Shown here one piece after another: positions 42,980 through 52,119 of a stretch of DNA of 64,000 bases. Made by a program: the position numbers and the translations under genes. Under the pieces are notes generated by a model. The model saw only the letters and a program-made list of their open reading frames with translations, searched no databases and had not been told where the DNA came from. The DNA lies in contig NZ_RBZW01000022.1 in NCBI RefSeq assembly GCF_006543045.1, positions 90,186 to 154,185 on the forward strand, written 5' to 3'. The first letter of the stretch is position 1. The number at the start of each line of letters is the position of its first letter. The stretch is from Salinadaptatus halalkaliphilus (GTDB taxonomy: Archaea > Halobacteriota > Halobacteria > Halobacteriales > Natrialbaceae).

Positions 42980-43930
42980 ATGGGAGAGACAACGCCGGTG
43001 ACCGTCGGGGTGTTAGCCGAGCCGTTCCTCTACGAGTGGCAGGTGCGAGCGATCGAACGCCTACAGACCGAGGACGATATCGACATCTCACTGGTCGTCC
43101 ACAACACCAGCGTCGACACGGTCGAAGCCGAGTCCTGGAACGAGAAAACCCGACTCGAGCGAACGGACGTCACGAAGTTTTTCGACGCGCTACGACAGGA
43201 GCGGGCCTGGACGTTCGTGCTCGCAGAGCGAACGCTCGCGCGGCTACTCGGGGATACACAGCCACTGTGGCATCGACACTCACTCGAGAACGTCGACGTA
43301 CTCGCCGACGTCGACCGGCTGCCGTGCGAACCGCGAACCGACGGTAACTGGTCCGAACTACCCGATACCGTCGTCGCCACGGTGGCCGACCGCTGTGATG
43401 TCGTCGTCCGCTTCGGGTTCGGACTCGTCCGAGGGGAGATCCTCACGGCGCCCGAATATGGGGTGCTCAGTTTCCATCCCGCAGATATCCGCCGGTACCG
43501 CGGAATGGGCCCGCCGGTTATCTTTCACGATGGGCGACCGCGTGCCAGCTCGACACTGCAGCGACTAGACGAGTCGATCGACGGCGGCGAAATCGTCGCC
43601 GACGACGAGGTGTGCCTTGAGGACTGTGCGACGCTGTGGGACGTCTTCGACCGGCTCGCGACGCTGCAGATACGGCTCCTCACTGACGGTGTTCTCGCGT
43701 TACGAGACCCCGCGTTCGAACCGACGACCGTCCCCGACGAGCAACTCGGCGAGTTCTACTACCGGGACCAGCGCCGGACGGTCGCCTTTGCAGGTCGCGT
43801 CCTCGCGAAAAACGTCACCGGCCGAGTTCGCCGCCGGCTCGAGAACCACCGCTCGAGTACCGACGGCGACGTGAGTACGCACCCAGCGGACCGAACAGAA
43901 ACGCATCAGCCGACCGAGACACGGGATTGA
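42980..43930 (+). CDS. Formyltransferase-fold protein
   Basis: A 316-aa protein of the formyltransferase family (Fmt/ArnA/GART fold). The core is visible as FHPADIRRYRGMGPPVIF (from residue 165), with H166 as the catalytic His, and ESIDGGEIVADD gives the conserved Asp. The Asn normally two residues before the His is replaced by Ser (VLSFHP). A basic, disordered C-terminal tail is present. Archaea do not formylate initiator Met-tRNA, so an amino-sugar or other amine is the likely substrate, if the enzyme is active. It converges with rpoL, 15 bases away. Confidence 0.8.
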   Translation: MGETTPVTVGVLAEPFLYEWQVRAIERLQTEDDIDISLVVHNTSVDTVEAESWNEKTRLERTDVTKFFDALRQERAWTFVLAERTLARLLGDTQPLWHRHSLENVDVLADVDRLPCEPRTDGNWSELPDTVVATVADRCDVVVRFGFGLVRGEILTAPEYGVLSFHPADIRRYRGMGPPVIFHDGRPRASSTLQRLDESIDGGEIVADDEVCLEDCATLWDVFDRLATLQIRLLTDGVLALRDPAFEPTTVPDEQLGEFYYRDQRRTVAFAGRVLAKNVTGRVRRRLENHRSSTDGDVSTHPADRTETHQPTETRD

Positions 43931-43945
43931 CCGTGCGACACAACG

Positions 43946-44230
43946 TTAGGCAGCGGCTTCGAACGCGTCGCGAAACGTGGTCGCTTTCTCTCGGACATCG
44001 ACCGCGGCTTCCTCGAGGGCCTCAAGCGGGTCGACGCCGCCGTCGGTCTTGATCGTCAGGATGGGCTCGGTCTGGCCGCCCGACTGTTCGGGATTGACGT
44101 CGTAGGTGGCCGCGCCGATGTCGTCGTGCTCGAGCAGTGCCCCTTTGAGGACGTTCATGAACGTGTGATCCTCGCCGGCGATCTCGATCGAGAGTTCGTC
44201 CTCGGTGCTCTCGGTGACCCGCAGTTCCAT
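43946..44230 (-). CDS. rpoL: RNA polymerase subunit L (Rpo11)
   Basis: A 94-aa assembly subunit that pairs with Rpo3 like the eukaryotic Rpb11. The sequence [20 protein letters not shown], then [17 protein letters not shown] and YDVNPEQ is the conserved core. Length is standard. It is a single gene between the convergent formyltransferase-like gene and the divergent rhomboid gene. Confidence 0.95.
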   Translation of the reverse strand: MELRVTESTEDELSIEIAGEDHTFMNVLKGALLEHDDIGAATYDVNPEQSGGQTEPILTIKTDGGVDPLEALEEAAVDVREKATTFRDAFEAAA

Positions 44231-44395
44231 GGGTTACTCTCCGTTCGTTGGCTGCTTGTACCTTTCGAAGACACTGCGACGAGGCGAACGCTGACGACGG
44301 TTTGCAGCCGCTGCAGTGCGTCGACGGCCCCGCGATCGGCGGACGACGGCGACGTGAAGGCAATCACTATACGGTCTCGGTCGAACCACAGACAC

Positions 44396-46252
44396 ATGTC
44401 CGCGGTCGCGTTCGCACTCGCAGCGCTCGTTTTTCTCTCGGTAGTGGGCTCTATCGCCGTCGTCAGACGCCTCCAGGAACCTGAACGCGGCTGGTACGAG
44501 CGAGCGTCCGCCCGGCTCGTGCTCGGGATTCCGTGGGGAACGCTCGTCGTGATCGCGTTCGTCCTGTCTGTCTATCTGTTCGTTCAGGACGGAATTACGG
44601 ACCTCTCGAATCCGGTATCGCTCCCCTACCGCGCCTGGTCGTACTTCTCGCCGCTTGGCATGGCGACATCGTCGTTTTCCCACGCCAACCTCGGTCACCT
44701 GACGGGAAACATGATCGCCACGCTGTTGGTCGCACCGATCGCGGAATTCGTCTGGGGACACTATCCCGACGGTCGCGATACCGACGACCAAGATGAGACG
44801 ATGGCACTCGCGACCCCCTGGTGGCGGACGCCGTGGCTCCGCGCGTTCGTCGTCTTCCCACTCGTCGTCATCGGGATCGGACTGGCGACGAGTCTCTTCT
44901 CACTGGGCCCGGTCATCGGATTCTCTGGGCTCGTCTATGCCTTCGCCGGGTTCGCGATCGTCCGCTTTCCGATCACGACGCTGCTCGCGACGACCGTCAT
45001 CCAAAGCGCCGCATTCGCCATCTATCGTGCCCTCCAGACGCCGGTCCTCGTCGAGGTCGCCGAAGCGAGTCCGCCGGCCCCACCCTCCTGGGCCAACGTC
45101 GCCATCCAGGGTCACGCGCTCGGATTTTTCATCGGCCTCGTGCTCGGCATCGTCCTGCTCGAGCGCCGCGGGTTTCGCCCCGATCCGTGTCGCGTCTGGA
45201 TCGCAGTCGCGCTCTATGCCTTCTCGAAGGGACTGTGGCAGATTTACTGGTTCGGCGAGGGGAACTCGTTTCTGCTCTTTCAGGGCCCCGGCGTCGCTAT
45301 CGTCCTCGTCCTCGCCGTCGTGATCACGCTCTCGGTCGGCGCCTCGAAACAGCCGTCCGTTCCCCCTCGTCTCGAGCGACTGATCGCTCGCAGTCGAACA
45401 TCGCCGCCGTCCGATACCGGCATCGACCGTCCCCTCGAGATCGTCCGTGCGAACGCACCGAGCCTCGACGGCGCTCGCTCTAGGGGCCGTTCGACAGGGC
45501 GAATCGATCGAATCACCGCCATCGCCGGCGGCGCTCGCGACCGAGCCGTCCCGGCACTCTCGCCAGCGACGCGTCGGGGGTCGGCCTTCGCCGTCGTCTT
45601 GCTCGTGCTCGCAGTACTCGGCGGCGTGGCGATCCCGACGAACCTTCTCATCCTTTCAGAGCCCACCCACGGTGAGGGGGAGACGATCGAAGTCGAGGGC
45701 TACACGATCGAGTACGCCGAGGGAGTCGAGAACCAACTCGTCTCGGGACTGGGCATCGACGCCATCGCCGAGGACGAAGGCCTCGAGGCCAGCGGGGTGA
45801 TCGTCTCGAGCGAACAACGCAACATCTGGCAGGAGGCCGTCACCACGGATCAACTCGAGTTCGCGGGCGAACGAACCGTCACGGTCGGCGGACCGGGGTG
45901 GCGAGAGAGCGTCCACGCCGAACGCGTCGGGTGGACGCCCGTCGGTAACGAAACGGTCTACCAGGTCTGGCTCTCGGAAGACGGCGAGGACGAAATCCTG
46001 GCGTTCGAATCGGGCGGGCTCACCGGCGATCCGGTGATCGAGAACAGGACGGTCACAGTCGTTTCCCACGAGGGTGAGTTCGTGCTCGTCGTCGAGTCGA
46101 CCGATACCGAGGAGTCGGCGCAGACACCGATACCCGCGGCCAACGAGTCCGTCGACGCTGGCGGACTCACGTTCGAACGCGACGACGGAACCGTAACTGC
46201 GGTCACGGACGGGACCGAGGTCGTCGTCGCCCACGAAGAGACGTACAATTGA
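44396..46252 (+). CDS. Rhomboid-family intramembrane protease with extra C-terminal domain
   Basis: A 618-aa membrane protein. The rhomboid core (residues 1-390) has catalytic S177 in GPVIGFSGLVYAF and H240 in IQGHALGFFIG, with H101 and N105 in HANLGHLTGNM. A cytosolic basic loop follows, then a second membrane helix near residue 410 (AFAVVLLVLAVLGGVAIPTNLL) and an acidic beta-rich domain of about 200 residues that would face outward. That domain, IEVEGYTIEYAEGVENQL onward, is not part of ordinary rhomboids. The ATG at 44396 was chosen; the frame upstream is in the rpoL promoter region. Confidence 0.9.
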   Translation: MSAVAFALAALVFLSVVGSIAVVRRLQEPERGWYERASARLVLGIPWGTLVVIAFVLSVYLFVQDGITDLSNPVSLPYRAWSYFSPLGMATSSFSHANLGHLTGNMIATLLVAPIAEFVWGHYPDGRDTDDQDETMALATPWWRTPWLRAFVVFPLVVIGIGLATSLFSLGPVIGFSGLVYAFAGFAIVRFPITTLLATTVIQSAAFAIYRALQTPVLVEVAEASPPAPPSWANVAIQGHALGFFIGLVLGIVLLERRGFRPDPCRVWIAVALYAFSKGLWQIYWFGEGNSFLLFQGPGVAIVLVLAVVITLSVGASKQPSVPPRLERLIARSRTSPPSDTGIDRPLEIVRANAPSLDGARSRGRSTGRIDRITAIAGGARDRAVPALSPATRRGSAFAVVLLVLAVLGGVAIPTNLLILSEPTHGEGETIEVEGYTIEYAEGVENQLVSGLGIDAIAEDEGLEASGVIVSSEQRNIWQEAVTTDQLEFAGERTVTVGGPGWRESVHAERVGWTPVGNETVYQVWLSEDGEDEILAFESGGLTGDPVIENRTVTVVSHEGEFVLVVESTDTEESAQTPIPAANESVDAGGLTFERDDGTVTAVTDGTEVVVAHEETYN

Positions 46253-46629
46253 CGGACGAAGCCGTCGCGGCCGACAGCTGTATGGCTCGGTTTCGACCGG
46301 TAGTGACGTACTGACGACGCGGGCACGGCTCCGCCAACCGAGTGCGCTCACGTGTTTGGCAAACCGGACGATCTTCGTCCGAGACGCCGACGCTATCGCT
46401 ACCGACCGCGTACGCGCCCAGTCGAGCGATCCATCCATCACCGTGACCGTCACTCGAGTCGAATACTCTACTGTATACGAAGATTTCAGCCTCGCAGCCG
46501 TGGCCCCGAGGGGACTCCTATTGGAACCGGTGACAGTGACGCGACGTTAACCGCCACGTGGCGGCGGGAAGCCGGCGGGAAACAATGACCCGACGCGCCG
46601 TTCGATCGATCGAGTTGACCGGATAACTG
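46253..46629. other. Intergenic region with a doubtful 64-aa frame
   Basis: These 377 bases lie before the ABC operon. A frame from a TTG at 46356 to 46550 encodes RTIFVRDADAIATDRVRAQS and a basic end with GC-rich third positions, but it lacks an ATG, acidic bias and any known relative. I treat it as probably non-coding. The promoter of the ABC operon should lie in the last 100 bases. Confidence 0.35.
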
Positions 46630-47394
46630 ATGATCAACCGTCTACTGGGGCTCTCGGGCAGATCGGCGTCTCGGACGAGCGACGAGGAAGGGGAGACACC
46701 AGCCGTTCGTCTCGGGAGCGTCACCCACGAGTACGGCGCTACCGGCGCCCGGTTCGGCTCCGGTCGAGAACGGACGGTAACCGCACTCGACGACGTTTCA
46801 CTCGAGGTGCAGTCGGGCGAAACCGTCGGTCTGCAGGGACCGAGCGGGAGCGGGAAGTCGACGGTCCTGCACGCGGTCGCCGGATTGTTGGTGCCGACGG
46901 ATGGATCGATCGAATTACTCGAATCGGATCTCTCGGCGCTGTCGGCTCGAGCGCGAACCCGCGTCCGCCGGCGACACGTCGGCATCGTCTTCCAGCGGTT
47001 TCACCTGCTGCCGTCGCTGTCGGCCAGAGCCAACGTCGCGCTCCCGCTCGTCCAGGAGGGCGTCCCCACGTCGACTCGCCGCGAGCGGGCGACGGCGCTG
47101 CTCGAGGAGGTCGGACTCGGGGATCGAGCGACCCACCTACCGAGCGAGTTGAGCGGCGGCGAGCGCCAGCGGGTCGCCCTCGCCAGAGCGCTCGCGGGCG
47201 ACCCGGACGTGCTCGTCGCCGACGAGCCGACGGGCGAACTCGACACGGACACCGGGGCGAACGTCCTCGAGTTGCTGACGTCCGTCGGTCGCGACCGGGC
47301 GGTGCTCGTCGCGTCCCACGACGACGACACGCTTTCGGTCGCCGACCGGGTGGTCACGCTTCGCGACGGGCGAGTGATCGACGATGGACGGTAG
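46630..47394 (+). CDS. MacB/LolD-type ABC transporter ATPase
   Basis: A 254-aa ATP-binding subunit: Walker A GPSGSGKST, Q-loop FQRFHLLPSLS, signature LSGGERQRVALARAL and Walker B VLVADEPTGELD, then the switch His in SHDDDT. The class powers FtsX/MacB-type permeases that move lipoproteins, peptides or drugs by a mechanical pull rather than a channel. The gene overlaps the first permease by 11 bases. A 30-residue N-terminal extension precedes the core. Confidence 0.92.
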   Translation: MINRLLGLSGRSASRTSDEEGETPAVRLGSVTHEYGATGARFGSGRERTVTALDDVSLEVQSGETVGLQGPSGSGKSTVLHAVAGLLVPTDGSIELLESDLSALSARARTRVRRRHVGIVFQRFHLLPSLSARANVALPLVQEGVPTSTRRERATALLEEVGLGDRATHLPSELSGGERQRVALARALAGDPDVLVADEPTGELDTDTGANVLELLTSVGRDRAVLVASHDDDTLSVADRVVTLRDGRVIDDGR

Positions 47395-48640
47395 CGACAG
47401 CCGGCGGCGAACGCGGTGGGTCGGGATCGTCTCACTCGCGGTCGCCAGGCTCTGGCGACGGGCCATGCACACCCGCTCGGGGCGGATCGCAGCGACGGTG
47501 ACGGTCGTTGCGGTGACTATCGGGCTGCTCGTTACCGTGACGGGCGTCTCGCTGGCGCTGGCCGACGGCGGGGCGGTGAGCGACGACGACGGCGACATCA
47601 CCGTCACTCCAGCCGAGAGCGCCACGCTGTCGGCCGTCGACGGCGTCGAAGGGCCGCGGTTGGGCGACACCAACGCCCGCACCGAGACGATCGCGGACGC
47701 GGACGGCGTCGATCACGCCTCGCCGGTGTTGGTCGAACCGGGCCAGCTCGAGGCCGCAACCGAAGGCGAGGAGCGCCGAACCGTCCTGCTGGTCGGCGTC
47801 GTCCCCGACGACGAACCCCGGACCGTGGCCGGGCTCCCGACCGACGACCTCGAGCCCGGCGATTCCCACTACGGGGACGGCTCCTACGATGGCCCACCGA
47901 ACGGCGAGATCGTCCTCTCCGCGGCCGCCGCCGACCGACTCGAAGCCGAGGAGGGCGACGAACTCGCCGTCCCCGCCATGGAGGGCGCGACCGGCAGTGG
48001 CGACGTCTCGCTCACCGTCGCTGCCGTCGACGACGCGAGCGACGACGAGACGCCCGTCGCGCTGGTCCACCTGAGTGAACTCCAATCGGTCGGCGGCGCG
48101 GCGGACGGCCAACTCGCCGACAGAGTCGTCGTGTGGGGTGACGACGACGCTGCAAGCGCCGCCGCGAGCGAGGCGTATCCGGACGCAGCCGTCGATTCCG
48201 GCGCCACCGCGAACCCCGCTTCGCTGTTCGACGACGGTCTCGCCTTCGCCGCCAGCCTGCTCGCGCTGCTGGTCGGCGTCGTCATCTGCACGTCGTTCGT
48301 CGCGACGACCGCGGGGATGACCGTCGAAGACGACCGCCAGTCGTTGGCCGTCCTCGAGTCGGTCGGCATCGAGCAGCGCGGTCGACTGGCGATCGTCGCC
48401 ATCTCGACGCTCGTGACGACGATCTGTGGCGCGGTGGTCGGTATCGTCCTCGGGTTCGCGGGCATTTACGCCGTCAACGCGGTGGCCGGGGCGACCATCG
48501 CACCGGGTCTCGTCGCACACTCTCACCCCGCGTTCGTCCCCTACGCGCTCGTCGTGGCCGTGCTATCGGGGCTGATCGCGATGCCGTATCCGCTCGTTCT
48601 CGCCGCCAAGACGTCCGTCCTCGAGGAGGTGAGCCGATGA
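47384..48640 (+). CDS. FtsX/MacB-family permease 1
   Basis: A 418-aa permease: one N-terminal helix (IAATVTVVAVTIGLLVTV), a large acidic extracellular domain (about residues 60-275), and three C-terminal helices (LAFAASLLALLVGVVICTSF; VATIC-like AISTLVTTICGAVVGIVLGF; YALVVAVLSGLIAM). This is the MacB topology. Its stop overlaps the start of permease 2. The substrate is unknown. Confidence 0.9.
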   Translation: MDGSDSRRRTRWVGIVSLAVARLWRRAMHTRSGRIAATVTVVAVTIGLLVTVTGVSLALADGGAVSDDDGDITVTPAESATLSAVDGVEGPRLGDTNARTETIADADGVDHASPVLVEPGQLEAATEGEERRTVLLVGVVPDDEPRTVAGLPTDDLEPGDSHYGDGSYDGPPNGEIVLSAAAADRLEAEEGDELAVPAMEGATGSGDVSLTVAAVDDASDDETPVALVHLSELQSVGGAADGQLADRVVVWGDDDAASAAASEAYPDAAVDSGATANPASLFDDGLAFAASLLALLVGVVICTSFVATTAGMTVEDDRQSLAVLESVGIEQRGRLAIVAISTLVTTICGAVVGIVLGFAGIYAVNAVAGATIAPGLVAHSHPAFVPYALVVAVLSGLIAMPYPLVLAAKTSVLEEVSR

Positions 48641-49863
48641 GCGGTGCGCTCGTCCGACTACGGGCCGTCGTCGGCATCGCATTCGCGACGATTCGTCGAT
48701 CGCCCGGTCGAACGCTGCTTTCGGTCCTCGCCGTGGCCCTGGCCGTGCTCGCGGTAACGTTGCTTGCGAGTCTCGGCGTCGGCGTCGTCGAGTTCGGTCA
48801 GGATGGGCTCGACGGCTCCCACGGCGACATCTGGATCTCGAGCGACGCCGTCGACGCGACGGGCAGCGGGACGGCGAACCCGCTCGTCGGCTCCCACGAG
48901 GTGACCGCCGATCTGGCCGCACGCGACGACGTCAACGCCGCGACGCCGATCGCGATGCACGACGTGTATATCGGGACCGAGCCGGACGAGTTAGAGCGCC
49001 GTCCGGCGGTCGGACTCGAGTCGACCCACGACGGTTTCGCGTTCGACGAGGGCCATGGATTCGAAACCGACGAGGCGGCCTACGCTGACGGCCGGTCGAC
49101 GAGTCCGACGACCGAGGAGGTCGTCCTCGATCCAGCCACCGCCGACGAACTCGGCGCCTCGGTCGGGGACACGGTCTACGTCGGGACGAGCCGGGAAACC
49201 GCACCGGACTACGCCTTTACCGTCGTCGGGACCTCGGACTACTACTCGCAGTTTCTCGGCGACGAGTCCGTGACGATGTCCCTCGCGGACCTCCAGGCGG
49301 TCGCCGGGACGACCGGTACCGATCGAGCGACGTTCGTCGCCGCGACCGTCGACGACGACGCCGGCCCCGACGCGGTCGCGGCCGACCTGCAGGCCGAGTA
49401 TCCCGACCACGACGTGCGAACCAGCGACGAGCAGGTCGGTGCCTTACTCGGCGAACGCCCGCTCATCATCGCCAGCGGCATCTCGCTGGTCGGGCTCGCC
49501 GTCGTCGGCGGCATCGTCCTCACGGTCAATCTCTTTACGCTCGTGACAGCCCAACAACGCGACGAACTCGCCGCGCTCAATGCGATCGGCCTCTCGAGCC
49601 GGCTGCTCGCGGGCACCGTCGGCGCCCAGGGAGTGATCGTCGGCGTCCTCGGCGGCCTCGTCGGCCTGACGCTGACGCCCGTCCTCGTCCACGGACTCAA
49701 TCATCTCTCGCGGTCGGTCATCGGCTTCGACGACGTGTTGCGAACGCCGCTCGAGGTCTACCTCGCCGGGTTCGCACTGGCAGTCGGCGTCGGCTCGATC
49801 GTTGCGCTCGTCACCGGCTGGCGAGCGGGCCGCTATGCGCGGGTCGAACACCTCGAGGAGTAA
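48637..49863 (+). CDS. FtsX/MacB-family permease 2
   Basis: A 408-aa permease of the same topology: an N-terminal helix (TLLSVLAVALAVLAVTLLAS), an outside domain of about 240 residues and three C-terminal helices, with TVNLFTLVTAQQRDELAALNAIGLSS as the conserved FtsX-type coupling segment. With permease 1 and the ATPase it forms a complete heteromeric transporter encoded by three overlapping genes. Confidence 0.9.
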   Translation: MSGALVRLRAVVGIAFATIRRSPGRTLLSVLAVALAVLAVTLLASLGVGVVEFGQDGLDGSHGDIWISSDAVDATGSGTANPLVGSHEVTADLAARDDVNAATPIAMHDVYIGTEPDELERRPAVGLESTHDGFAFDEGHGFETDEAAYADGRSTSPTTEEVVLDPATADELGASVGDTVYVGTSRETAPDYAFTVVGTSDYYSQFLGDESVTMSLADLQAVAGTTGTDRATFVAATVDDDAGPDAVAADLQAEYPDHDVRTSDEQVGALLGERPLIIASGISLVGLAVVGGIVLTVNLFTLVTAQQRDELAALNAIGLSSRLLAGTVGAQGVIVGVLGGLVGLTLTPVLVHGLNHLSRSVIGFDDVLRTPLEVYLAGFALAVGVGSIVALVTGWRAGRYARVEHLEE

Positions 49864-49916
49864 CCGGCCGAAACGAAAGCCTCGAACGTGCTCGAGAACG
49901 CAGCCACGACGCTGGG

Positions 49917-50549
49917 CTATGAGCCGTCCTGCCACTCGATCCGGAACACTTCGGTCTCGAGGGTCGTCTCGGCTTCGGTGTGAAAATCGAAGCGTCGCTC
50001 GATCGAAAATGGGGCTCTGAAGGCGTGGGTTACCTCGCCGCCCTCGTCGGCGACGAAGGAGTCGACGAACGCTTGGCTGCCCTCGTTGTGGATCGTGTAC
50101 GAGACAGCCGCGATTTCCGCGACCGTCTCGAGAAAGGCGCGATCGGCGTGGCGATTTCCGCGCTGGGCGCCAAACGGCGGATTCGAGACGACTGTCACCC
50201 CAGCTGTCCCGAACGGATGACGGGTGACGTCTCCCAGGAGCCAGTCGACGGCCGCCGTCACGTCGACGCGGTCGGCGTTCGCTCGAGCGACTTCGAGCGC
50301 GTCGCGGTCGACATCGATACCGACCGCCTGCTGTGCCCCTGCGACCGCGGCGCCGATCGCGAGCATCCCCGTTCCGGTGCCGAGGTCGACGACCGGCCGC
50401 TCGAGGTCGCCTTGTAACGCCGCGAGGTGACAGACGTGAGCGGCGAGTTCCGGTGGCGTGAGATACTGCTCGAGGGCGGGTGAGGGGGCGCCAAAATCCG
50501 CGAGTGACTCGAGTTTGCGCGCGAGCGTCCGCCGCGATGGGCCAGCCAT
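49917..50549 (-). CDS. METTL5-like class I methyltransferase
   Basis: A 210-aa SAM-dependent methyltransferase with motif I VVDLGTGTGMLAIGAAVAG (DLGTGTG from residue 55) and NPPFG at residues 123-127, typical of N6-adenine or N5-glutamine methylation. Length and start RRTLARKLESLADF match archaeal METTL5-like proteins, which modify 16S/18S-type rRNA. The rRNA target is inferred. It is convergent with the ABC operon. Confidence 0.87.
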   Translation of the reverse strand: MAGPSRRTLARKLESLADFGAPSPALEQYLTPPELAAHVCHLAALQGDLERPVVDLGTGTGMLAIGAAVAGAQQAVGIDVDRDALEVARANADRVDVTAAVDWLLGDVTRHPFGTAGVTVVSNPPFGAQRGNRHADRAFLETVAEIAAVSYTIHNEGSQAFVDSFVADEGGEVTHAFRAPFSIERRFDFHTEAETTLETEVFRIEWQDGS

Positions 50550-50755
50550 GCTAATCGGTAGGGAGAGAGAACCGAGATCGGTCGCGTCGTCGAGCCGAGT
50601 GACGCACGGTCGGTACGTAGCGGGACGAGCGAATGCGGTCGGACGACGTTTGAGTCACTGTCAGCGGGTACGCAGACGGCATGGAAAAACGTGTTTCTCC
50701 CCGCCGTGGTGGGGCTTCGACTAGAGTTAAGGGGTCGGCCGAAAGAAACATACGT

Positions 50756-50926
50756 ATGGACGACTGTCCCCGCTGTCAGGGATCGCTCGAGACGCTCACG
50801 CTCGGTGAGGTTTCGACCGTCACCTGTCCCCATTGTGAGTACGCGGACATTCCGGTCAACCACGATGGGACCGCGCCAGAGGCGGAGTCTTGGCAGGACG
50901 CGTTCAACCGATTCTACCGGCGCTGA
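50756..50926 (+). CDS. Small zinc-ribbon protein (56 aa)
   Basis: A 56-aa protein starting MDDCPRCQGSLETL, with CPRC at residues 4-7 and CPHC at residues 24-27, a compact zinc ribbon, and an acidic tail ending DAFNRFYRR. The 25-residue longer frame from 50681 is rejected because the ATG at 50756 is preceded by a normal spacer. It is divergent from the methyltransferase and convergent with the actin-like gene. Confidence 0.78.
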   Translation: MDDCPRCQGSLETLTLGEVSTVTCPHCEYADIPVNHDGTAPEAESWQDAFNRFYRR

Positions 50927-50999
50927 TTCGTCTCGAGTCGACCACGGACAACGACGATCGGGGAGCGGCGGCGAAAATGGGGGTGGTGAGAGAGCGCCG

Positions 51000-52022
51000 T
51001 TATTCGGCCGGCGCTTCGGCTTCCTCGGCCTCCTCGTGGTCGACATCTTCGTCCGAGCGGGCGGCGACGAGCCCACCGCGGGCGACGCTGTAGAGCGGTT
51101 CGTTCGCGTGGCTGACGCCGCTGATCGAGAACGGAATGTTCGCGTCGTCGAGGTGGTCACGGAACAGTGCCTCGAAGCCGTCGGGACTCGAGGTGCCGCC
51201 GGTGACGACGACGGGGACGTCGAGGCCCTCTTCGACGTCTTCCTCGTCGACCTCGTCGACGATGTTCTCGATGACGTAGTCAAGCAGATTCTCGTAGTAG
51301 ATCGACAGCGCGCCCTCGACACCGCCGACGTCGGTCGTGAAGTCGAGTTCGAAGTCGTCCTCCTTGATGGAGGTGACTTTGTCGACGGGGGTCCCGGTCG
51401 CACGGGCAGCCTGTTCGTCGACCCAGTCGCCACCGCGGGCGACGGAGAACTTCATGACGGGGACGGCGTAGTAGGACAGACAGACGTTGGTCATCCCGGC
51501 ACCGAAGGAGATGCCAAGGCCCGTGAAGTTGTTGTCCGCGAGTTCGGAGTAGATGACGGACATCCCTTCGTTGATCGGTTCGGAGTCATAGCCCATATCG
51601 TCCAAGAAGGACTCGATCGTCTTCTGGTGGTACAGCGTCGAGAGATCGGAGTCAATCGGATCCGCCGGCGAGGAGAAATACAGTTTCTCGTCGGGATAGG
51701 CGGGCTCGCCGACGACCTGTTCGATGATGAGTTTCATCATCGGGATCGCGCTCTGCTCGTCGTTCGAGAGGATCCCGTGTTTCATCGGGCGGCGGGTCTC
51801 CTTGTTGAAGATGTTTGCAAAGTTCAGGGCGTCGTCGCCGACGACGTAGACCTTATCGTCTTTGCGGATGTGGAGGACTTCGCTTCGCGAGAGCATCTGC
51901 TCGGCCATATCCGAGTATTCGATCTCGACGAAGGAGTTACGCTGTTGCACGAAAACCGTATCGTTACCATCCTGCTGTGCAGACAGAATGTTCATCGTTC
52001 CGACGTCTAGGCCTTTGGCCAT
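51000..52022 (-). CDS. volA: Actin-like filament protein, volactin/salactin type
   Basis: A 340-aa member of the haloarchaeal actin-homologue family. The N-terminus [19 protein letters not shown] has the phosphate-1 loop pattern, [21 protein letters not shown] and [19 protein letters not shown] supply the second phosphate loop, and [19 protein letters not shown] the adenosine motif. In Haloferax and Halobacterium such proteins form dynamic filaments that act in cell shape and low-phosphate growth. It is the first gene of a minus-strand pair region with a membrane protein gene upstream (97 bases away). The ATG at 52022 precedes AKGLDVG; a TTG nine bases upstream is an unlikely alternative. The exact subfamily is not settled from sequence alone. 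Confidence 0.75.
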   Translation of the reverse strand: MAKGLDVGTMNILSAQQDGNDTVFVQQRNSFVEIEYSDMAEQMLSRSEVLHIRKDDKVYVVGDDALNFANIFNKETRRPMKHGILSNDEQSAIPMMKLIIEQVVGEPAYPDEKLYFSSPADPIDSDLSTLYHQKTIESFLDDMGYDSEPINEGMSVIYSELADNNFTGLGISFGAGMTNVCLSYYAVPVMKFSVARGGDWVDEQAARATGTPVDKVTSIKEDDFELDFTTDVGGVEGALSIYYENLLDYVIENIVDEVDEEDVEEGLDVPVVVTGGTSSPDGFEALFRDHLDDANIPFSISGVSHANEPLYSVARGGLVAARSDEDVDHEEAEEAEAPAE

Positions 52023-52119
52023 ACTGGCCAACGTTCCCGACGGATTATAAATCTATGTGCCTTAATTCCATCGGCCAAATACGAGCGGTAATTACTCGTT
52101 TTCGAACGGCAACTGCCCG

